Below the pieces are notes generated by a model, which saw only the letters and a program-made list of their open reading frames with translations, did no database searches and was not told the DNA's origin. Of a stretch of 24,755 bases of DNA, positions 12,893-19,940 are shown piece after piece. Within the stretch, counting starts at the first letter, position 1. Every line of letters starts with the position of its first letter. The stretch lies in NCBI GenBank assembly GCA_021822115.1, contig JAJZSA010000038.1, forward strand, positions 1 through 24,755. Direction: 5' to 3'. The DNA comes from Pseudomonadota bacterium (lineage in GTDB: Bacteria > Pseudomonadota > Gammaproteobacteria > Burkholderiales > Gallionellaceae). Both the position numbers and the translations under genes were made by a program.

Positions 12893-13798
12893 ATGGACAC
12901 CAACCATTTCTCCGAAGCCACCGCCTCGCTCAAGACGGTACGCGACTGCTTCCGTTTCGCCATCAGCCGCTTCAACGAAGCCCAGCTGTTCTTCGGCCAT
13001 GGCAGCGACAACGCACATGACGAAGCCGCCTATCTGATCCTGCACACGCTGCATCTGCCGCTGGATCAGCTGGAACCGTTCCTCGATGCGCGCCTGACAC
13101 AGTCCGAGCTGTACGACGTACTCAACATCATCGAGAAGCGCGTCACCCAGCGCCTGCCTGCCGCCTACCTCACCCACCAGGCCTGGCTGGGCGAACATGC
13201 CTTCTATGTGGACGAGCGCGTGATCGTGCCGCGTTCCTTCATCGCCGAACTGCTACGCGAGCAATTGTTCCCGTGGATCGCGGAACCCGAGGCCGTGGGC
13301 AGCGTGCTCGACCTGTGCACCGGCAGCGGTTGCCTGGCCATCCTGGCCGCCGAAGCGTTTCCCGCTGCGCACGTCGATGCCGTCGACCTGTCGCCCGCCG
13401 CACTTGAAGTCGCCCAACGCAATGTCAGCGACTATGGCCTGGAAGACCGCATCGAACTGATCGAGTCCGACCTGTTCACGGCTCTCAAAGGCCGCAAGTA
13501 CGACCTCATCATCAGCAATCCGCCCTATGTGGATGCGCCTTCCGTCGCCGCCTTGCCCAAGGAATACCTGCACGAGCCCGAGCTCGCGCTGGGCAGCGGC
13601 CAGGACGGCCTGGATGCCACACGCATCATCCTGCAACAGGCGGCCGCCCACCTGAATCCCGGCGGCCTGCTGGTGGTAGAGATCGGCCACAACCGCGATG
13701 CGCTGGAAGCCACGCTGCCCGATCTGCCGTTCAACTGGCTGGACGTCAGCGCCGGCAACGACTTCGTGTTCCTGCTGCACCGCGAAGAACTGCCCTGA
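12893..13798 (+). CDS. prmB: Ribosomal protein uL3 N5-glutamine methyltransferase PrmB
   Basis: 301 residues; AAGGAG lies 6 bases before the ATG. It is a HemK/PrmC-type methyltransferase with the PrmB N-terminus (FGHGSDNAHDEAAYLILHTL), a central VIVPRSFIAELL, SAM-binding LDLCTGSGCLAILAA, and the catalytic NPPY (ISNPPYVDAP), which binds the glutamine to be methylated. VPRS instead of the PRPETE of PrmC separates it from the release-factor enzyme. It methylates a glutamine of ribosomal protein L3 during 50S assembly. The gene follows dapE by 9 bases and its stop overlaps the hpnC start by one base, so it links the dap genes to the hopanoid genes. Confidence 0.95.
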   Translation: MDTNHFSEATASLKTVRDCFRFAISRFNEAQLFFGHGSDNAHDEAAYLILHTLHLPLDQLEPFLDARLTQSELYDVLNIIEKRVTQRLPAAYLTHQAWLGEHAFYVDERVIVPRSFIAELLREQLFPWIAEPEAVGSVLDLCTGSGCLAILAAEAFPAAHVDAVDLSPAALEVAQRNVSDYGLEDRIELIESDLFTALKGRKYDLIISNPPYVDAPSVAALPKEYLHEPELALGSGQDGLDATRIILQQAAAHLNPGGLLVVEIGHNRDALEATLPDLPFNWLDVSAGNDFVFLLHREELP

Positions 13799-14607
13799 TG
13801 CCGGTCGATCACTACGAGAATTTCCCGGTCGCCTCCATCCTCATGCCGCGCCGGCTGCGCAAGCCGGTGGCGGCGATCTACCATTTCGCCCGCGCGGCGG
13901 ATGACATCGCCGACGAAGGCGATCTGCCAGACGCAGAGCGCCTGCGCCGACTGGATGATTTTCGTGCCCAGCTGAAGCAGATCGAGGCCGGGGAGACGCC
14001 GCAGGACGCGCTGTTCGTCCGCCTCGCAACCGAGATCGCAGCGCACGCGCTGCCGATGCAGCCGTTGTACGACCTGCTCGATGCCTTCGCGCAGGATGTG
14101 GTGCAGAAACGCTATGCGAACTTCGACGAACTGCGCGACTACTGCCGCCGCTCCGCCGATCCGGTCGGCCGTCTGCTGCTGCACCTGTATGGCGAGGTCA
14201 GCGAAGTCACCCTGGCTTACAGCGATGCCATCTGCACCGCACTGCAACTCATCAATTTCTGGCAGGACGTAGCCAAGGACTGGGCCATCGGCCGCGTCTA
14301 CCTGCCGCAGAAGGACCTGGCACGCTTCGGGGTGAGCGAAACGCAGATCGCCGAAGGTCGCTGTGACGACAATTGGCGTGCCCTGATGCAGTTCGAAGTG
14401 CAGCGTGCACGTGCACTGATGCTGTCCGGTAAACCGCTGGGCACCATCCTGCGCGGCCGCATCGGGCTGGAGATGCGCATGATCATCCAGGGCGGACTGC
14501 GCATCCTCGATAAACTCGAAGCCGTCGATTACGACATGTTCCGCCGGCGCCCGGTTTTGAAGCCGCATGACTGGGTTATCATGCTCGCGAAATCCGCCCC
14601 GTTCTGA
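13798..14607 (+). CDS. hpnC: Hydroxysqualene synthase HpnC
   Basis: 269 residues; the ATG overlaps the prmB stop by one base. It is a squalene/phytoene synthase family protein. It opens with HYENFPVASILMPRRLRKPV, has the first aspartate-rich motif in FARAADDIADEG and the second in LINFWQDVAKDWAIGRVYLP. The N-terminal ENFPVAS with MPRRLR is typical of HpnC rather than HpnD. In the three-enzyme bacterial route, HpnD joins two farnesyl diphosphates to presqualene diphosphate, HpnC converts that to hydroxysqualene, and HpnE reduces it to squalene. hpnD starts 2 bases after the stop, and the gene order C-D-E is the usual one. Confidence 0.94.
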   Translation: MPVDHYENFPVASILMPRRLRKPVAAIYHFARAADDIADEGDLPDAERLRRLDDFRAQLKQIEAGETPQDALFVRLATEIAAHALPMQPLYDLLDAFAQDVVQKRYANFDELRDYCRRSADPVGRLLLHLYGEVSEVTLAYSDAICTALQLINFWQDVAKDWAIGRVYLPQKDLARFGVSETQIAEGRCDDNWRALMQFEVQRARALMLSGKPLGTILRGRIGLEMRMIIQGGLRILDKLEAVDYDMFRRRPVLKPHDWVIMLAKSAPF

Positions 14608-14609
14608 CC

Positions 14610-15443
14610 ATGACCCCGCTCGAATACTGCCTAGAAAAATGCCGCCAGAGCGGCTCCAGTTTCACCAGCAGCTTCCGCTTCCTGTCGCCCGAGCGGCGCG
14701 ATGCGATGACGGTGTTGTACGCCTTCTGCCGCGAGGTGGACGATGTGGTGGACGAATGTTCGGATGCCAATGTGGCGCGCACCACGCTCAACTGGTGGCG
14801 CGGCGAAGTGGCTGCGGTGTATGGCGGGAAACCAACCCATCCGGTGTGTCAGGCGCTGGTGCCCGTGGTGCAACGCTACAACCTGCCGCAGGAGCACCTG
14901 CTGGAGATCATCGACGGCATGGAGATGGACCTCGACCAGCCGCGCTATGCCGATTTCAAATCGCTGCAACTCTATTGCTATCGCGTGGCCTCGGTGGTCG
15001 GCCTGCTGTCGGCAGAGATCTTCGGCTACCGCAACCGCGAGACGCTGAAGTACGCGCACGACCTCGGCATCGCCTTCCAGCTCACCAACATCATCCGCGA
15101 CGTGGGCGAGGATGCACGACGCAATCGCATCTACTTGCCGATGGATGAGATGCAGCGTTTCAACGTCACCGCAGCCGACATCCTCAACGCGCGCGAGACC
15201 GACAACTTCCACCAGCTGATGGCTTTCCAGATCGAGCGGGCACGCCATTATTACCAGCAGGCACTGGCCCATCTGCCCGCCGAGGACCGCAAGTCGCAGC
15301 GCGTCGGCCTGATCATGGCCGCGGTCTACCGCGCCGTGCTGGATGCCGTGGAACAAAGCGGCTGCCATGTGCTCAAGCAGCGCGTCTCGCTGGGGCCGCT
15401 GTACAAGCGCTGGCTCGTGCTCAAGGCATGGCTCAAGGGTTGA
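14610..15443 (+). CDS. hpnD: Presqualene diphosphate synthase HpnD
   Basis: 277 residues. The N-terminus (TPLEYCLEKCRQSGSSFTSS), FLSPERRDAMTVLYAFCREVDDVVDE (first aspartate motif) and FQLTNIIRDVGEDARRNRIYLP (second aspartate motif) are those of HpnD. It condenses two farnesyl diphosphates head-to-head to presqualene diphosphate, the first committed step of hopanoid synthesis. No strong ribosome site precedes the ATG, so translation is probably coupled to hpnC, which ends 2 bases upstream. Its stop, TGA 15441-15443, is in the same reading frame as hpnE, with no other stop between the two genes. Confidence 0.94.
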   Translation: MTPLEYCLEKCRQSGSSFTSSFRFLSPERRDAMTVLYAFCREVDDVVDECSDANVARTTLNWWRGEVAAVYGGKPTHPVCQALVPVVQRYNLPQEHLLEIIDGMEMDLDQPRYADFKSLQLYCYRVASVVGLLSAEIFGYRNRETLKYAHDLGIAFQLTNIIRDVGEDARRNRIYLPMDEMQRFNVTAADILNARETDNFHQLMAFQIERARHYYQQALAHLPAEDRKSQRVGLIMAAVYRAVLDAVEQSGCHVLKQRVSLGPLYKRWLVLKAWLKG

Positions 15444-15454
15444 ACGGCATGCCC

Positions 15455-15491
15455 GCTCCCCCCCCCCTCTCCCGCAAGCGGGCGAGGGAGC
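15455..15491. repeat. Hairpin repeat with a C10 tract at the hpnD-hpnE junction
   Basis: A GC-rich palindrome-like element starts GCTCCC and ends GGGAGC, with a central CCCGCAAGCGGG stem-loop (15471-15482) and outer C/G arms. A run of ten C lies at 15458-15467. It resembles the short CCTCTCCCGCAAGCGGG-type intergenic repeats that are widespread in proteobacterial genomes. Here it fills the space where the hpnE start should be. Confidence 0.7.
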
Positions 15492-15515
15492 CATGGTGAA
15501 AAACCTTTTTTAAAT

Positions 15516-16799
15516 CCAGCCGTCATCGGTGGCGGTTATGCCGGCATGGCGGCCGCCGTGGCGCTCGCGGCACGCAGTGTCCCGGTCACCGTCTATGAGA
15601 GTGCGAAACAGCTCGGCGGACGCGCGCGCGGCGTCGACCATCACGATACCCGGCTCGACAACGGCCAGCACCTGCTGCTCGGCTGTTATCGCGAGACCTT
15701 GCGCCTGATCGAACAGGTCGGCGGCAACCTCGAACATGATTTCCTGCGCTTGCCGCTGCAACTCGACCTGCATCACCATCTCGAACTGCGTGCCCCGTAT
15801 CTGCCTGCGCCATGGCACCTGTTGAGTGCCCTGTTCCGCGCCCAAGGCTTGAGCTGGCGCGAACGCCTGAAGGCGGTGCGTTTCATGCTCGCCCTGCGTT
15901 TTGCCGGCTTCCGCTTGCCGCAAGACATGACGGTGACCGAACTGTTGCAGCGCCATGGCCAGGACGCCGACCTCACCCGCAAGTTGTGGGAACCGCTGTG
16001 TATCGCGGCGCTGAACACCCCCATCGCCAAGGCTTCCGCCCAGGTATTGCTGAATGTGCTGCGCGATGCGTTGAACCAGCGCCGGGCCGACAGCGACATG
16101 CTGTTACCGCGTGTGGATTTCACCGCCCTGTTCCCGCAACCGGCGGCGGCCTATGTCGAACGCCATGGCGGCCGCGTGCTGACCGCGTGCGGCGTACACA
16201 GCATCAAACCGGTCGCGGATGGTTTCGAACTGGCAACCGCAGATGGCATGACACGACACAGTCACGTGATCTGCGCCACCTCGCCCACGGCTGCCGCACG
16301 CCTGCTGGCGGCGTTGCCGGAGCTGGCCGACAGTGTGCGCATGATCGAGCAACTGGAGCAGCAGCCGATCTACACCATCTACCTGCAATACCCCGCCACA
16401 GTCGCCCTGCCGCATGCCATGCTCGGCTTGCATCAGCGCATCGCACAGTGGTTGTTCGACAAGGGGCGTATCGCGGACCAGCCGGGACTCATCGCCGCAG
16501 TGATCAGTGCGGAAGGCATCCACCAAGGCTGGACGCAAGAGCAACTGGCACAGCAAGTCATCGCGGAGTTGCGAGCTGAGTTCGGCATCACCGCCGAACC
16601 GCTATGGAGCAAGGTCATCGCCGAGAAGCGCGCCACCTTCTGCTGCGCGCCGAATCTGGACCGCCCGAGCGCAGCGACCGCGCTGCCCGGCCTGCTGCTG
16701 GCCGGCGACTACACCGCAGGCGATTATCCGGCCACGCTGGAAGGTGCCGTGCTGAGCGGGGTGCGCGCGGCACGCGCCTGCCTGCCGGGACGGAAGTAG
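15516..16799 (+). CDS. hpnE: Hydroxysqualene dehydroxylase HpnE; start codon not resolved
   Basis: About 428 residues of recognisable protein; the left coordinate marks where homology begins, not a start codon. It is an FAD-dependent amine-oxidase-like protein: dinucleotide motif AVIGGGYAGMAAAVALAA (15519 onward), VYESAKQLGGRARG, DNGQHLLLGCYRET, LWEPLCIAALNTP, and a C-terminal LLLAGDYTAGDYPATLEGAVLSG that holds the flavin. It would reduce hydroxysqualene to squalene. The frame is open from the hpnD stop (15443) but has no ATG, GTG or TTG before ATG 15546, which lies inside the glycine motif. ATG 15493 reads MVKNLF then stops; ATG 15449 reads into TGA 15497. Each would join this frame if the T6 tract (15506-15511) gained one base or the C10 tract lost one. 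The function is clear; whether this copy is intact is not. Confidence 0.85.
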   Translation, partial: PAVIGGGYAGMAAAVALAARSVPVTVYESAKQLGGRARGVDHHDTRLDNGQHLLLGCYRETLRLIEQVGGNLEHDFLRLPLQLDLHHHLELRAPYLPAPWHLLSALFRAQGLSWRERLKAVRFMLALRFAGFRLPQDMTVTELLQRHGQDADLTRKLWEPLCIAALNTPIAKASAQVLLNVLRDALNQRRADSDMLLPRVDFTALFPQPAAAYVERHGGRVLTACGVHSIKPVADGFELATADGMTRHSHVICATSPTAAARLLAALPELADSVRMIEQLEQQPIYTIYLQYPATVALPHAMLGLHQRIAQWLFDKGRIADQPGLIAAVISAEGIHQGWTQEQLAQQVIAELRAEFGITAEPLWSKVIAEKRATFCCAPNLDRPSAATALPGLLLAGDYTAGDYPATLEGAVLSGVRAARACLPGRK

Positions 16800-17599
16800 C
16801 GCGTATCGTCGTAGAAGGTCGCCTCCTCGTTCGCCGGCCACCAGCCGGGGATCCCCAGCAACGGCACCGGTGTCAGTTCGCGCGTGGACAGGCAATGCGT
16901 CGGATCGGCGATATAGGCCGCCAGCCGTTCGTCCAGCAGCCGCTGGCGTTGCGCCCAGGGCAAGGCGAAATAGCCAGCCTCCACCTTGAGCAGCAAGCCC
17001 TGCCCGGTCAGCCCGACATACGGCGCCAGCAACTTCTCGTACAGGCCATGACCGAACACCAGGAAATCCATGCCCTGCGCGATGTCCGCACGCCGTTGCC
17101 AGAACAGTTCGCGCCAACGGAAATCGCATAACGACTCGGCCAGCCTCTCATCGGCATAAGGCACCACCACCCCGGACTCGTCGAACAGGGTCGCCATGTC
17201 GCGCACTGCGCCGCGCTGGCTGCTGCCCGGCGCCCGTGCTGCCGTCAGCGCCTGGTAGTGGCGCACATTGATGGCAGCTTTGGTACGTGGGAAGGCGTAC
17301 CAGACCAGGGCATTCAGCAGGTCATGCCAATTGTCGCTGCGCGTCTGTACCTCGCCGCGCAGATAACAGCGCGGCTCGTATTGCGCTTCGAACGGCAGCT
17401 TGCCCTCCGCTTGCGCAACGAGGCGCAGTGGCGTTCCGTCGTGCACGCATATCGTCTCGTCGCCCTGTGCCAGCAAGGCATTGCAATCTTGCAGCGTGGG
17501 GAAACGGGTAGCGGGCAGAGGCTGGATAGCGGGGTGTAGCGGACGGAACGCTGCGCTCGCCAGTAGCTGGGCGGGGGTCCATGGCATGTCTTTTTGCAT
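16724..17599 (-). CDS. DUF3025 family protein
   Basis: 291 residues from ATG 17599; ATG 17587 (MPWTPAQ) is equally possible and neither has a good ribosome site. The pattern fits the uncharacterised DUF3025 family: FEAQYEPRCYLRGEVQTRSDNWHDLLNALVWYAFPRTKAAIN near the middle, an acidic/aromatic block (CDFRWRELFWQRR), FLVFGHGLYEKLLAPYVGLTGQG, and an ending TPVPLLGIPGWWPANEEATFYDDTRYFRPGR. No signal peptide or membrane segment is seen. The function is unknown. Its last 25 codons lie on the opposite strand of the hpnE end (16724-16799); the final residues after YFRPGR look like low-value tail. It is divergent from the cyclic-nucleotide-domain gene. Confidence 0.85.
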   Translation of the reverse strand: MQKDMPWTPAQLLASAAFRPLHPAIQPLPATRFPTLQDCNALLAQGDETICVHDGTPLRLVAQAEGKLPFEAQYEPRCYLRGEVQTRSDNWHDLLNALVWYAFPRTKAAINVRHYQALTAARAPGSSQRGAVRDMATLFDESGVVVPYADERLAESLCDFRWRELFWQRRADIAQGMDFLVFGHGLYEKLLAPYVGLTGQGLLLKVEAGYFALPWAQRQRLLDERLAAYIADPTHCLSTRELTPVPLLGIPGWWPANEEATFYDDTRYFRPGRQARAARTPLSTAPSSVAG

Positions 17600-17680
17600 G
17601 CCGCGCAGTCTAGCGTATGCATGCCAGTCAAGACAGCGTGGGCATCCTGTGATAACTTGCGCGCAAACACGTATTCAGCG

Positions 17681-17685
17681 GGAGG
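17681..17685 (+). promoter_or_regulatory. Strong ribosome binding site selecting a GTG start
   Basis: GGAGG lies 5 bases before GTG 17691. It favours this codon over the in-frame ATG at 17712, which has no comparable site. Confidence 0.65.
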
Positions 17686-17690
17686 TTCAA

Positions 17691-18188
17691 GTGGAGTCAA
17701 GCGAAGAGATCATGGCCGGACAGGTCAGCTTCAGCCAGCGATTGGACGACGTCGCCAGCGACAGTTTCAACGAGATGCGCAAATGCTCGTTCTTCGACCC
17801 CATCCCCAGCGACAAGCTGCGCCCCGTGGCTGCGCTGGCGACCATCCGCACCTTCAAGGCAGGCGACCAGCTGACTGCGGAAGGCGATGAGATCACCTCC
17901 TTCTTCGTCATGCTGTTCGGCCGTGCCAGTGTGCATGTGCACGGCAACCAGGTCGCCCTCATCCACAGTGGCGAATGCATCGGCGAGAGCACCTTCTTCG
18001 CCGCCGAGGTCGCCTCACGTTCCGCCACGGTGATCGCCGAAGGCGAGCTCATCGCCGCCGAGATCAAAAAGACCGACATCGACAAGCTGCAAGGTGAGAG
18101 CCGCGCCTATATGGACAAGGCTTTGCTCAACGCCCTGTTCCGCAAATTGCAACAGGCCAACCGCAAGATCGAGGAGCTGCTGCGCTGA
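17691..18188 (+). CDS. Cyclic-nucleotide-binding-domain protein
   Basis: 165 residues from GTG 17691 (158 from ATG 17712). One CNMP-binding domain fills residues about 30-135: MRKCSFFDPIPSDKLRPVAA, TFKAGDQLTAEGDEITSFFVML, and a phosphate-binding cassette GECIGESTFFAAEVASRSATVIA that keeps the glutamate and arginine used to hold the cyclic phosphate. A short C-terminal helix follows (LFRKLQQANRKIEELL). There is no DNA-binding helix-turn-helix as in Crp/Fnr, no kinase and no channel. It therefore looks like a stand-alone sensor or adaptor. The ParA-type ATPase starts 7 bases after its stop without its own clear ribosome site, so the two are probably co-translated and act together. The ligand is not known. 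Confidence 0.85.
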   Translation: MESSEEIMAGQVSFSQRLDDVASDSFNEMRKCSFFDPIPSDKLRPVAALATIRTFKAGDQLTAEGDEITSFFVMLFGRASVHVHGNQVALIHSGECIGESTFFAAEVASRSATVIAEGELIAAEIKKTDIDKLQGESRAYMDKALLNALFRKLQQANRKIEELLR

Positions 18189-18195
18189 ACCTCCC

Positions 18196-18963
18196 ATGAG
18201 CATCATTGCCGTTTTCAACCAGAAGGGCGGCGTCGGCAAGACCACTACGGCACTCAACCTGGCGGCCGCCCTGCATGAACGTGGCCGCAATCCCTGCGCC
18301 TTCGATCTTGACCCGCAAGCCCAGTTCAGCTCCATCACCGGCACCGTCGCCCGTAACGGCAACGACACGCTGCTGTCGCTGTTCCAGCATAACCGTCCCT
18401 TGCGCGACCTGCTGCGCGATTCCAATGCCGGTATCACCCTGATCCCCTCGCATAACGAACTGGCCAAGGTAGATGTGTTGTACGGCAAGGGTTTCAACGT
18501 GGTGAACCGGCTCAACACCGCCATCAAGCTGGAGCGCTTCGGTGCTGCGCAGACGCCGCTGATCATGGATTGCAGCCCCTTGATCGGCGTGATGTCGCTG
18601 AACGCCATCTTTGCCAGCGATGGCCTGGTGGTGCCGATCTCGGCCGACCACCTGTCGCTGCAAGGCGCCAAGCAGATCGAGAAGACGCTGAACGCGCTGG
18701 AGCCGGTATTGAAACGACGCGTGCAGCGACGCTATCTGCTGACCCGCTTCGACCGTCGCCGGCGCATGGCGTGGGAAGTGCTGGAACAGGCGCAGGAACT
18801 GTTCGGGCAGGAGGTGTGCAAGACCTGCATCACCGAAAACGTTAGCCTGGCGGAGAGCCCGGCCCTGAACAAGACCATCTTCGAACATGCACCGGCCAGT
18901 CGCGGAGCCCAGGATTACCAGGCCTTGCTCGACGAGCTGCTGGCCGACGGCTTCATCGAATAG
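18196..18963 (+). CDS. ParA/MinD-type ATPase (orphan)
   Basis: 255 residues. The deviant Walker A NQKGGVGKTTTALN sits at residues 8-21 (Lys10 signature, Lys15 in the P-loop), the A' motif FDLDPQAQ at 36-42, and a Walker B-like LIMDCSPL further on, followed by LNAIFASDGLVVPISADHLSLQG. These are the defining parts of the ParA family, which dimerise on ATP and position cargo on the nucleoid or membrane. No N-terminal DNA-binding domain, no ParB and no centromere-like repeat are seen, so plasmid or chromosome partition is unlikely. The cargo may be linked to the upstream cyclic-nucleotide-binding protein. Its stop lies 3 bases from the end of a convergent small gene. Confidence 0.88.
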   Translation: MSIIAVFNQKGGVGKTTTALNLAAALHERGRNPCAFDLDPQAQFSSITGTVARNGNDTLLSLFQHNRPLRDLLRDSNAGITLIPSHNELAKVDVLYGKGFNVVNRLNTAIKLERFGAAQTPLIMDCSPLIGVMSLNAIFASDGLVVPISADHLSLQGAKQIEKTLNALEPVLKRRVQRRYLLTRFDRRRRMAWEVLEQAQELFGQEVCKTCITENVSLAESPALNKTIFEHAPASRGAQDYQALLDELLADGFIE

Positions 18964-18966
18964 CCG

Positions 18967-19200
18967 TCATTTCGAGATCAGCGTGATGATGTCCTCGACC
19001 GAGATGGCCTGTTTCGGGCGCGTATCCTCTTGCTCATGCACCACGCAATTCAATACTTCACAGTGCCGATACATCTGCATGAGCTTGCGCTCGGCATCCG
19101 CCTGATCGCGCCCGGCGATGACCACGCTCTCGATGGGCTGGCCATCGCGGGTACGGATGGAGAAATCGTATTTCTGCATCGCGGGCGGCGGCGTATGCAT
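18967..19200 (-). CDS. Small conserved-looking protein of unknown function
   Basis: 77 residues from ATG 19200, which overlaps the rlmB stop (TGATG) and has AGGG 5 bases upstream; GTG 19203 would add one residue. An internal ATG gives MQKYDFSIRTRDG, possibly the true core. The sequence alternates a strand (YDFSIRT), a strand (IESVVIAG), a helix (DQADAERKLMQMYRHC) and a strand (EVLNCVVHE), like a small beta-alpha-beta domain. I recognise no family. Overlap with rlmB and a ribosome site favour a real gene, the last of the rnr-rlmB operon. Confidence 0.7.
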   Translation of the reverse strand: MHTPPPAMQKYDFSIRTRDGQPIESVVIAGRDQADAERKLMQMYRHCEVLNCVVHEQEDTRPKQAISVEDIITLISK

Positions 19201-19940
19201 CACATCCCTCCGCGCATGCGGCGTGCCTCATACAGACAGATGCCGGTGCTGACCGAAACGTTGAGACTCTCCACACTACCCTGCATGGGGATGCGCGCGA
19301 GCTGGTCGCAGGTCTCGCGCGTCAGGCGGCGCATGCCCTCGCCTTCCGCCCCCAGCACCAGCGCGATGGCGCCGCTGTGTTTGACCTCGCCCAGCGTCGT
19401 CTCCGCCTCGCCAGCCATGCCGACCACCCAGATGTCACGCTCCTGCAGCTCGCGCAAGGTACGCGCCAGATTGGTCACCGTGATGTAAGGCACGGTCTGC
19501 GCCGCGCCACAGGCCACCTTCTCCACCGTGGCATTGATGCCGACGGCCCTATCCTTGGGCGCAATCACCGCATGCACACCGAAGGCATCGGCGCTGCGCA
19601 GGCAGGCGCCGAGATTGTGCGGGTCCTGCACACCATCCAGCACCAGCAGCAGCGCCGGTTCGGTCAGCGTATCCAGCACATCGTCCAGATGCTGCACTTT
19701 CTGAGCTGCGTCCACGCGGGCCGCCACGCCTTGATGGCGTGCATGACCGCTCATGCCGTCCAGGCGCTTGCCATCCGCCTGGATGATGCGCACACCGTTG
19801 GCTTCGGCCAGTTTCAGCAGGTCACGCGCGCGCGGGTCCTTGCGCTGCGCATCGATATACAGCTCCAGCACGCTGTCCGCGTTCTGGCGCAGGCGCGCAG
19901 TGACGGCATGGAAACCGTGGATGATGCGTGATTCAGCCAT
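19200..19940 (-). CDS. rlmB: 23S rRNA (guanosine-2251-2'-O)-methyltransferase RlmB
   Basis: 246 residues. It is a SPOUT-class TrmH/RlmB enzyme: N-terminal RNA-binding domain ([14 protein letters not shown]), then [42 protein letters not shown] and [23 protein letters not shown], the three motifs of the knotted SAM-binding site. It methylates the ribose of G2251 in the peptidyl-transferase P-loop of 23S rRNA. The ATG overlaps the rnr stop by 8 bases; rnr-rlmB is a common gene pair (also in E. coli). Confidence 0.96.
   Translation of the reverse strand: MAESRIIHGFHAVTARLRQNADSVLELYIDAQRKDPRARDLLKLAEANGVRIIQADGKRLDGMSGHARHQGVAARVDAAQKVQHLDDVLDTLTEPALLLVLDGVQDPHNLGACLRSADAFGVHAVIAPKDRAVGINATVEKVACGAAQTVPYITVTNLARTLRELQERDIWVVGMAGEAETTLGEVKHSGAIALVLGAEGEGMRRLTRETCDQLARIPMQGSVESLNVSVSTGICLYEARRMRGGM

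Noticed and set aside
13525..14568. 347-codon minus-strand frame across prmB and hpnC
   Set aside because: It is antisense to two well-supported genes with no recognisable motif.
15506..15513. Classical -1 slippery heptamer (T TTT TTA) for hpnE
   Set aside because: The letters are present but in the wrong phase for the MVKNLF frame: the codons are CTT TTT TAA. A standard programmed -1 shift is therefore not supported, although simple slippage is not excluded.
17648..17665. Crp-type site (TGTGA) ahead of the cyclic-nucleotide-domain gene
   Set aside because: Only one half-site is present; the matching TCACA at six bases' spacing is absent.
18196..18963. Plasmid-type parAB partition locus
   Set aside because: There is no ParB gene and no iteron or parS-like repeats, and the surroundings are chromosomal housekeeping genes.
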